Source: Frigidibacter oleivorans (GTDB lineage Bacteria > Pseudomonadota > Alphaproteobacteria > Rhodobacterales > Rhodobacteraceae). From it: a DNA stretch of 64,000 bases. Positions 58,958 through 64,000 of the stretch are shown piece after piece. The first letter of the stretch is position 1, and every line of letters starts with the position of its first letter. The stretch is from contig NZ_RJRZ01000001.1 in NCBI RefSeq assembly GCF_003993775.1, positions 124,001 through 188,000 of the forward strand, given 5' to 3'. The translations under genes and the position numbers were made by a program. The notes below the pieces were generated by a model. That model was not told the DNA's origin, searched no databases, and was given only the letters and a program-made list of their open reading frames with translations.

Positions 58958-60041
58958 CGCCTGCGCCCTGCGCCACCGGGTCGACGAGGCCTGCCGATGG
59001 ATCGCCGGCCTGCCGGATGCCGGGGACGGCCCCTCCGGTCCCGATCTGGTGGCGGCGCTGCGCGGCTCGAGCCTGCTGGCGGCGGCGGCCCCGGCGCAGT
59101 TCGGCGGCCTCGGCCTTGCCCATCAGCCGCACTGCGCCGAGGATCTGGTCGAGGCGCTGGCGGCGGTCGGCGGCAGCAGCCTGTCTGCCGGCAGGCTGTT
59201 CGAGGGCCATGTCAACGCGGTAAAACTGGCCGTGCTGCATGGCAGCGAAGCGCTGCAGCGCGAGGCCGGCCAGGGCGCCCTGCTGGGGGTCTGGGGCGCC
59301 GACGGGCCGGACCCGGTCCGGATCGACGGCGGCGTCCTGCGGGGGGCGAAGCTGTTCGCCAGCGGCGCGGACACCGTCGATACGGCGATCGTCACGGCAC
59401 GCGACGGGGCGGGCGCGATCCGGCTGCTGGCGCTGCGCCGCCCGGCGATGGCCGGGCGCCTGCACCCGGAGGAATGGCAGACGGGCGGCATGTGCGCCAC
59501 CGCATCGGGCCGCGCCGATCTCGACGGTCTGGCCCTCGATGCGCTGGAACCCCTCGGCGGACCCGATGCCTATTTCATCGAGCCGCATTTCCAAGGCGGG
59601 GTCTGGCGATATGCGGCGGTGCAGATGGGGGCGATGCGGCGGCTGACGGCCCTTGCTGCGGACCAGTTGTCCCGGCGCGGCCAGCAGGAGGCGCCGCTGC
59701 AGGCCGACCGGCTGCGGCAGATGGTCTGCGCCTGCGAAACAGCGCGTCTGTGGCTGCTCTCGGCGGCGGGCGAGGTCGAACGCGCCGATGCCGGGGCCAG
59801 CGCGGCAGAGGCGGCGATCCTCGCCCGGCTGACGGTGGCGCGCGCGGCGATGGAGGTGCTGCGGCTGTTCGACGAGGCGGCGGGGGCCGCCTCCTTTGCC
59901 CGTGCGCATCCGGCCGAACGCATCCGGCGCGATCTTCTGTTCTACCTGCGGCAGGCCAATCCCGACGGGCTGGCGCTGGACGCGATGGCGCGGATCCAGG
60001 GCGACCCGGCGCGGCGGATGCGCTGGCGGCTCGATCCATGA
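58947..60041 (+). CDS. Acyl-CoA-dehydrogenase-like protein
   Basis: 364 aa. The fold is recognisable: LLAAAAPAQFGGLGL near residue 45, then SLSAGRLFEGHVNAVKLAVLHGS, the flavin-region GVLRGAKLFASGADTVDTAIVTARDG, and a helical C-terminal half ending RIRRDLLFYLRQANPDGLALDAMARIQ. No clear catalytic-base segment of true acyl-CoA dehydrogenases is apparent. Given its neighbours, oxidation of a sugar- or lipid-linked intermediate is more likely than fatty-acid breakdown. ATGA overlap with the PIG-L gene. Confidence 0.8.
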   Translation: MSPDACALRHRVDEACRWIAGLPDAGDGPSGPDLVAALRGSSLLAAAAPAQFGGLGLAHQPHCAEDLVEALAAVGGSSLSAGRLFEGHVNAVKLAVLHGSEALQREAGQGALLGVWGADGPDPVRIDGGVLRGAKLFASGADTVDTAIVTARDGAGAIRLLALRRPAMAGRLHPEEWQTGGMCATASGRADLDGLALDALEPLGGPDAYFIEPHFQGGVWRYAAVQMGAMRRLTALAADQLSRRGQQEAPLQADRLRQMVCACETARLWLLSAAGEVERADAGASAAEAAILARLTVARAAMEVLRLFDEAAGAASFARAHPAERIRRDLLFYLRQANPDGLALDAMARIQGDPARRMRWRLDP

Positions 60042-60745
60042 TCGGGGCGCTGCTCGACCTCGCCCGCGCGGTGGCGCCCGTGCCCGCACCCGCGCTGCTG
60101 GCCGACGCGCCGGCGTTGGTGGTCGTGGCCCCCCATCCCGATGACGAGACGCTGGGCTGCGGCGCGCTGATCCATGAGGCCGCCTGCCGGGACCTGCCCA
60201 CCCGCATCATCTGCGTCACCACCGGCAATCGCTCGCATCCCAATTCGCAGAGCCACCCCCCGGCCGCGCTGGCGGCGCTGCGCCGGGCAGAGTTCGAGGC
60301 GGCAGTGGACCTTCTGTCGCCGAATGCGCGGCGGCACTGGCTGGGGCATGACGATTGCGGCCTGCCGGAGGACCCGGCCGGCCTGGCACGTGACCTCGAC
60401 CCGCTATGCCCGCGGGGGGCGCTGGTGCTGACGACCTGGCGGGGCGATCCGCATGTCGACCATCGGCGCGCGGCGATGGCGGTGGAGCGGATGTACGCGG
60501 CGCGGGGTGATCTGCGGCTGCTGTCCTATCCCGTCTGGGGACGCTTCCCCGAGACGCTGCCGCAACCGGCGGGCCGGCTTCTGCGCCTGTCCGCCACGCC
60601 GGGGGCGCTGGCGCGCAAGGCCGCGGCGCTGGCCTGCCACCGCAGCCAGATGACGCCGCTGATCGCCGACGATCCCGAGGGCTTCGTGATGAGCGCCGGA
60701 CATCAGGCGCATTTCCTGACAGAGCCGGAGATCTACCTTGCCTGA
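60038..60745 (+). CDS. PIG-L family deacetylase
   Basis: 235 aa. The zinc site reads VVVAPHPDDETLGCGALIHE (HPDDE) with the second His block DPHVDHRRAA. PIG-L enzymes remove N-acetyl groups from GlcNAc-linked substrates (GlcNAc-PI, mycothiol and bacillithiol precursors, lincosamide and antibiotic sugars). The deacetylase would act on what the coupled glycosyltransferase makes. Overlaps the methyltransferase start by 8 bp. Confidence 0.9.
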   Translation: MIGALLDLARAVAPVPAPALLADAPALVVVAPHPDDETLGCGALIHEAACRDLPTRIICVTTGNRSHPNSQSHPPAALAALRRAEFEAAVDLLSPNARRHWLGHDDCGLPEDPAGLARDLDPLCPRGALVLTTWRGDPHVDHRRAAMAVERMYAARGDLRLLSYPVWGRFPETLPQPAGRLLRLSATPGALARKAAALACHRSQMTPLIADDPEGFVMSAGHQAHFLTEPEIYLA

Positions 60746-61295
60746 TCCGCGCACCCTCGCCCATCTCTCGGCGCTGTATCAGGGGTCCGACGATCCCTGG
60801 CACCACCGGTCGAGCGACTATGAGCAGCGCAAATACGCCGCCACCCTGGACCTGATCGGGCCGGCCCGCGTGGCACAGGGGCTGGAGGTCGGTTGCGGCA
60901 ACGGCACGCTGACGGCGCGGCTGCTGCCCCTGTGCGACCGGCTCGTCGCCATCGACTGCGTGGCGGCGGCCGCCGATCTGGCCCGCGCCGCCGCACCGGG
61001 GGCGCAGGTCCTGTGCGGGCAGGCGCCGGCCGATCTGCCGGACATCCGGCCCGACCTCGTGGTGCTGTCCGAGGTGCTGTACTACCTGCGCCCGGACGAG
61101 ATCGCCGACCTGGCGGCCTGGCTGCGCGACCGGATGCCGCCCGGCGGGCGCGTCGCCATCGTGTCCTGGACGGGCGAGACGGGCGAGGCGCTGCGCGGCC
61201 CCGAAGCGGCGCGGCTGCTGGCCGCCGGGCTCGCCCCCCGCCAGACGCGGCACCGGTGCGAGACGGGCTTCGACCTGGACCTGCTGACGGTGTGA
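60738..61295 (+). CDS. NodS-like SAM-dependent methyltransferase
   Basis: 185 aa from TTG 60738, with GGAG 8 bp upstream. LYQGSDDPWHHRSSDYEQRKYAATLDLI is the opening shared with NodS, which N-methylates the deacetylated glucosamine of Nod factors. SAM motif I is GLEVGCGNGTLTARL, then VLSEVLYYL. After PIG-L deacetylation, methylation of the freed amine is the obvious guess, by analogy with NodB-NodS. Last gene of the coupled set. Confidence 0.85.
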   Translation: MPDPRTLAHLSALYQGSDDPWHHRSSDYEQRKYAATLDLIGPARVAQGLEVGCGNGTLTARLLPLCDRLVAIDCVAAAADLARAAAPGAQVLCGQAPADLPDIRPDLVVLSEVLYYLRPDEIADLAAWLRDRMPPGGRVAIVSWTGETGEALRGPEAARLLAAGLAPRQTRHRCETGFDLDLLTV

Positions 61296-61392
61296 CCCGG
61301 ACGGTGATGCAGTGCGTCGCGGGGGATCTGCGGACAGGGCGATGCCAAGCGCCGCCGGGACATGCTCAACCGATTTGCCGGAGGGATTTAAG

Positions 61393-61468
61393 TGGTGCCC
61401 AGAGCCGGAATCGAACCAGCGACACGCGGATTTTCAATCCGCTGCTCTACCAACTGAGCTATCTGGGC
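61393..61468 (-). tRNA. tRNA-Phe (GAA)
   Basis: 76 bases on the minus strand. Acceptor GCCCAGA pairs with TCTGGGC, discriminator A and encoded CCA. The D arm is GCTC-AGTTGGTA-GAGC. Anticodon arm GCGGA-TTGAAAA-TCCGC gives GAA. The T loop is GTTCGATTC. Standard in all positions. Confidence 0.97.
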
Positions 61469-61633
61469 ACCGTGCCACGGTGGACGTTTCCGCCTTGGTG
61501 GCGCGGTATTAGGGGATGGCGCGGGGGCTGTCCAGAGGGTTGTGACAGTTTTCCGGCGGGTCGCCGCCCGGCGGGCCGGCGGTCGCCGCCGGTGCCCAGA
61601 CCACCGGCGCGGACCGCCGGCGCGGGCGGCCCG

Positions 61634-61828
61634 TCAGTGCCTGCGGCCGCCGGGGTCGTCACCGGGGTCGCGGCCACCGGGGGACGGGGTCTCCTCGTCC
61701 TCGCCCGCGTCGCCGGGGATCACGTAGCCGCCCGTCAGCCAGCGGCCGAGGTCGATATCGGCGCAGCGGCGGGAACAGAAGGGGCGATAGGCGGCGACGG
61801 TGGTCTTGCCGCAGATCGGGCAGGTCAT
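61634..61828 (-). CDS. yacG: DNA gyrase inhibitor YacG
   Basis: 64 aa. CPICGKTT and [23 protein letters not shown] give the four-cysteine zinc site and the GRWL stretch of YacG, which binds GyrB and blocks its DNA binding. The C-terminus is a Gly/Asp/Pro tail of low complexity. It follows the RNase E/G gene with about 30 bp between. Confidence 0.9.
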   Translation of the reverse strand: MTCPICGKTTVAAYRPFCSRRCADIDLGRWLTGGYVIPGDAGEDEETPSPGGRDPGDDPGGRRH

Positions 61829-61861
61829 GGCGCACTCCTCCGCATCACTCGGTCCTCCGCA

Positions 61862-62911
61862 TCACTCGGTCCCGCGCACCGCCTCGGCCAGCGGCAGCCG
61901 CTCGCGCTTGCGCTGCAATTCGTACAGGCCCAGCGGCGTCCAGCCCGCGAGGCTGGTCTCGATCCCGCAGGCCTTTACCGCCACGCGCAGCTGCTGTTCG
62001 AGCACGGCGCGGTCCTTCTTCGGCATCGGCGCGAAGTCGATGACGATCTGCCCGCCCAGGCCCCGCAGCCGCAACTGGCGCGGCAGGTCGCGGGCGGCGG
62101 CGATATTGGCCTTCAGCGCGGCGGCGGGCGAGGTATCGCGGCCGGTGTTCACGTCGACGGCCACCAGCGCCCGCGTCGGCTCGATCACCATCGACCCGCC
62201 GCCCGGAAGGCTCACCACCGGGTCCAGCAGCGCCTCGATCCGGTCCTCGACCTCATGCGCGGCAAAGGCGCCCTCGCCCTCGGCCAGTTCGTCGGGGGGC
62301 GGGTCCGCCCAGTCGCGCCAGGCCACCTCGTGCGGGGTGGCGGCATCGACCAGCAGTTCCGGCCCGCCGTCGAGATCGGCCATCACCGCCTCGGACAGGT
62401 CGCGCATCGCGGCGATGTCTTCCAGCACCTCGCCCGACTCGGCGCCTTCGGCGGCAGAGCGCAGGATCAGCCCGGCCGCGCTGCCCTCCATCGCCAGCTG
62501 CGCCAGCGCATCGAGCCGCGCCCGCTCTTCGGGGTCGCGGATGCGGCGCGAGACGTTCAGCCCCGGCGCGCCCGGCGTGACGATGGCGAGGCGCGACTTG
62601 AACAGCACCCGCAGCGTCACCGGCAGCGCCTTGCCCGGTTCGGCATGGCCCGCGACCTGGACGATGACGCGCTGGCCGGGGGCAAGCCCGGACGTGTCGC
62701 GCAGAAAGCCCGTCAGGCCCTCGCCCAGCCGCAGAAAGACGCCGCCCTGCCCCTTCACCGGCCGGTCGAGCACGCCGCGAAAGATCGCGCCGGGGCCGGG
62801 CGCGGCCTCGTCCGCCGGGGCGACCAGCAGATCCTCCAGCTGGCCATCGACGATCAGCGCCGCGGCCTCGCGCCCGCGCCATGCGCCCATTGCGACGACG
62901 CGGCCCTTCAT
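61862..62911 (-). CDS. rng: Ribonuclease E/G family protein
   Basis: 349 aa, shorter than RNase G (about 490). An N-terminal S1-like half (residues 1-110) leads to the catalytic region: [12 protein letters not shown] and [13 protein letters not shown] hold the two metal-binding aspartates. The zinc-link CPxC motif of RNase E/G is missing, so tetramer formation by that link is unlikely. It starts by ATGA overlap with maf. The order infA-maf-rng-yacG is widely kept in alphaproteobacteria. Confidence 0.88.
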   Translation of the reverse strand: MKGRVVAMGAWRGREAAALIVDGQLEDLLVAPADEAAPGPGAIFRGVLDRPVKGQGGVFLRLGEGLTGFLRDTSGLAPGQRVIVQVAGHAEPGKALPVTLRVLFKSRLAIVTPGAPGLNVSRRIRDPEERARLDALAQLAMEGSAAGLILRSAAEGAESGEVLEDIAAMRDLSEAVMADLDGGPELLVDAATPHEVAWRDWADPPPDELAEGEGAFAAHEVEDRIEALLDPVVSLPGGGSMVIEPTRALVAVDVNTGRDTSPAAALKANIAAARDLPRQLRLRGLGGQIVIDFAPMPKKDRAVLEQQLRVAVKACGIETSLAGWTPLGLYELQRKRERLPLAEAVRGTE

Positions 62912-63525
62912 GCCTGCCTCCAGACCGGATAGCCCGCCGCCGCCAGCAGCTGCGCCGTTTCGGCAACGGGCAGGCCCATCACCGCGGAATAGCTGCCCTG
63001 GATCCATGGCAGGAAGGCACCCGCCGGACCCTGGATGCCATAGGCGCCGGCCTTGCCCTGCCAGTCGCCGCTGGCCAGATAGGCGTTCAGCTCGTCATCC
63101 GACAGGCGTTTCATCTGCACCACCGTCTCGACCAGCCGTTCCCACAGCCGCGCGCCCCGCCGCACCGCCACGGCGGTCAGCACCCGGTGCCGCCGGCCCG
63201 ACATGGCCAGCAGGAAGCTCGCCGCCTCGCCCGCGTCCCGGGGCTTGCCCATGATCCGCCGGCCCAGGGCCACCGTGGTGTCGGCGCAGAGCACGATGTC
63301 ATCCGGCCCGGCCTGCAGCGCCAGCGCCTTGTCGCGGGCGACACGGGCGCAATAGGGGCGGGGCAGTTCGCGGGGCAGCGGGTCTTCGTCGATATCGGGA
63401 GACAGGACCGCATCGGGAACCAGCCCGATCTGCGCCAGCAGTTCGCGCCGGCGCGGGCTGGCCGATCCCAGCACCAGCCGCGGCCGCGCCGGGCAGGCGT
63501 CGCCTGCCGTCAGGCCATCGGCCAT
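62908..63525 (-). CDS. maf: Maf-like nucleotide pyrophosphatase
   Basis: 205 aa. [19 protein letters not shown] (nucleotide-binding loop), [18 protein letters not shown] and [26 protein letters not shown] are Maf family marks. Members hydrolyse non-canonical or modified nucleoside triphosphates (dTTP/UTP type by the residues in the CADTTV loop, uncertain). It lies 7 bp after infA. Confidence 0.92.
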   Translation of the reverse strand: MADGLTAGDACPARPRLVLGSASPRRRELLAQIGLVPDAVLSPDIDEDPLPRELPRPYCARVARDKALALQAGPDDIVLCADTTVALGRRIMGKPRDAGEAASFLLAMSGRRHRVLTAVAVRRGARLWERLVETVVQMKRLSDDELNAYLASGDWQGKAGAYGIQGPAGAFLPWIQGSYSAVMGLPVAETAQLLAAAGYPVWRQA

Positions 63526-63532
63526 CGCGGCC

Positions 63533-63751
63533 TCACTTGAAGCGGTAATTGATCCGCCCCTTGGTCAGATCGTAGGGGGTCATCTCGACCTGCACCCGGT
63601 CGCCCGCCAGAACCCGGATGCGGTTCTTCCGCATCTTTCCCGCCGTATGCGCGATGATCTCATGGCCATTGTCCAGCTCGACCCTGAACGTCGCATTCGG
63701 CAGGAGTTCCTTCACGACGCCGGGGAATTCGAGCAGTTCTTCCTTGGCCAT
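63533..63751 (-). CDS. infA: Translation initiation factor IF-1
   Basis: 72 aa, full length. [29 protein letters not shown] and [30 protein letters not shown] form the S1/OB fold. GGAGTGACC precedes ATG 63751; a start two codons earlier is possible but covers the ribosome site. It binds the 30S A site during initiation. Confidence 0.97.
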   Translation of the reverse strand: MAKEELLEFPGVVKELLPNATFRVELDNGHEIIAHTAGKMRKNRIRVLAGDRVQVEMTPYDLTKGRINYRFK

Positions 63752-63763
63752 GGTCACTCCACT

Positions 63764-63786
63764 GAAAATACCCCCGGAGCGGGGGC
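63764..63786 (-). terminator. Terminator after the C-N hydrolase gene
   Basis: On the minus strand CCCCC-GCTCC-GGGGG is followed by TATTTTC. It stands between the carbon-nitrogen hydrolase stop and infA and would end the upstream transcript. Confidence 0.65.
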
Positions 63787-63824
63787 GCCGCTTAAATGCG
63801 CTTACCGGGGCAACATTTCAAGGC

Positions 63825-64000
63825 TTAATGCGGTTCCGGCGGGCGTTTCCCCGCATGCCGCAGCGGCCGGTCGAGCGGCGCCTGCTGTTCGGGCCAATGC
63901 GCGAAGGGCAGGACGGCGCCGTCGGCGCGGCTGCGCTCCACCGCCTGCAGATCGACCGTGGCCAGCACCCAGCCGGGCCGGTCGAGCGCACCCTCGGCAA
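63825..64000 (-). CDS. Carbon-nitrogen hydrolase, C-terminal part
   Basis: Only the last 58 codons are inside the window, stop at 63825. GWVLATVDLQAVERSRADGAVLPFAHWPEQQ is the usual end of nitrilase-superfamily amidohydrolases, where the final strand and the helix follow the Cys-Glu-Lys catalytic domain (outside the window). A competing open frame on the same strand has an Arg/Ser-rich composition and is a shadow. Confidence 0.75.
   Translation of the reverse strand, partial: AEGALDRPGWVLATVDLQAVERSRADGAVLPFAHWPEQQAPLDRPLRHAGKRPPEPH

Overview
The window looks like the chromosome of a high-GC alphaproteobacterium of the Rhodobacterales (Rhodobacter/Paracoccus relatives). The grounds are the very high G+C at third codon positions, a nasTS-nrtABD nitrate module, a hom-glpX-recJ block, a Rhizobium-type glpDSTPQUVK glycerol operon, and alphaproteobacterial tRNA-Glu and tRNA-Phe sequences. 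Species cannot be fixed from the window alone.

Layout. (1) 0.3-5.3 kb, minus strand: nitrate regulation and uptake (nasT, nasS, nrtA, nrtB, nrtD), with a hairpin-rich leader before nrtA that resembles a target of the NasT antiterminator. (2) 5.6-23.4 kb: an integrated phage-like element in the 3' end of tRNA-Glu(TTC), bounded by a 16-bp direct repeat and carrying a tyrosine integrase beside the tRNA. It encodes portal, protease-capsid fusion, connectors, two tail-tube paralogs, both terminase subunits, tape measure, an HNH nuclease and a TopoVI-A/Spo11-like protein. I find no lysis, tail-tip or replication genes. Between its early genes and the portal lie a stretch of about 470 bp that can fold into many hairpins and two tRNA halves in circularly permuted order. 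(3) 23.6-28.9 kb: recJ, glpX and hom, a small lipoprotein, and a TetR regulator with a palindromic operator. (4) 28.9-31.7 kb: a TadE/TadE-like/TadG secretion-pilus block. (5) 32-42.4 kb: glutamate dehydrogenase, an H-NOX-like/HNOBA-GGDEF pair, a DUF4153 membrane protein, an MttB-family methyltransferase, a HAD phosphatase, DUF3572 and a PleD-like REC-GGDEF regulator. Both GGDEF genes are followed directly by decayed copies of their own 3' ends. (6) 42.6-46.2 kb: a cation/proton antiporter and a TonB-dependent receptor. (7) 46.2-57.7 kb: glycerol uptake and catabolism (glpD, ABC transporter glpSTPQUV, glpK) ending in a translationally coupled Fe-type alcohol dehydrogenase, with divergent glpR. 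(8) 58-61.3 kb: four overlapping genes (GT2 glycosyltransferase, acyl-CoA-dehydrogenase-like, PIG-L deacetylase, NodS-like methyltransferase) that look like one uncharacterised pathway. (9) 61.4-64 kb: tRNA-Phe, yacG, an RNase E/G-type gene, maf, infA and the 3' end of a carbon-nitrogen hydrolase.

How the parts work together. NasS would release NasT when nitrate is present, and NasT would relieve termination in the nrtA leader. GlpR would repress the divergent glp operon. The phage-like element has its own control region of palindromes and a ribbon-helix-helix gene next to the integrase. The most unusual signal is the permuted tRNA inside that element; next are the nas leader, the repeated GGDEF tails and the 58-61 kb gene set. 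All calls come from reading the sequence by eye; no search or folding program was run.
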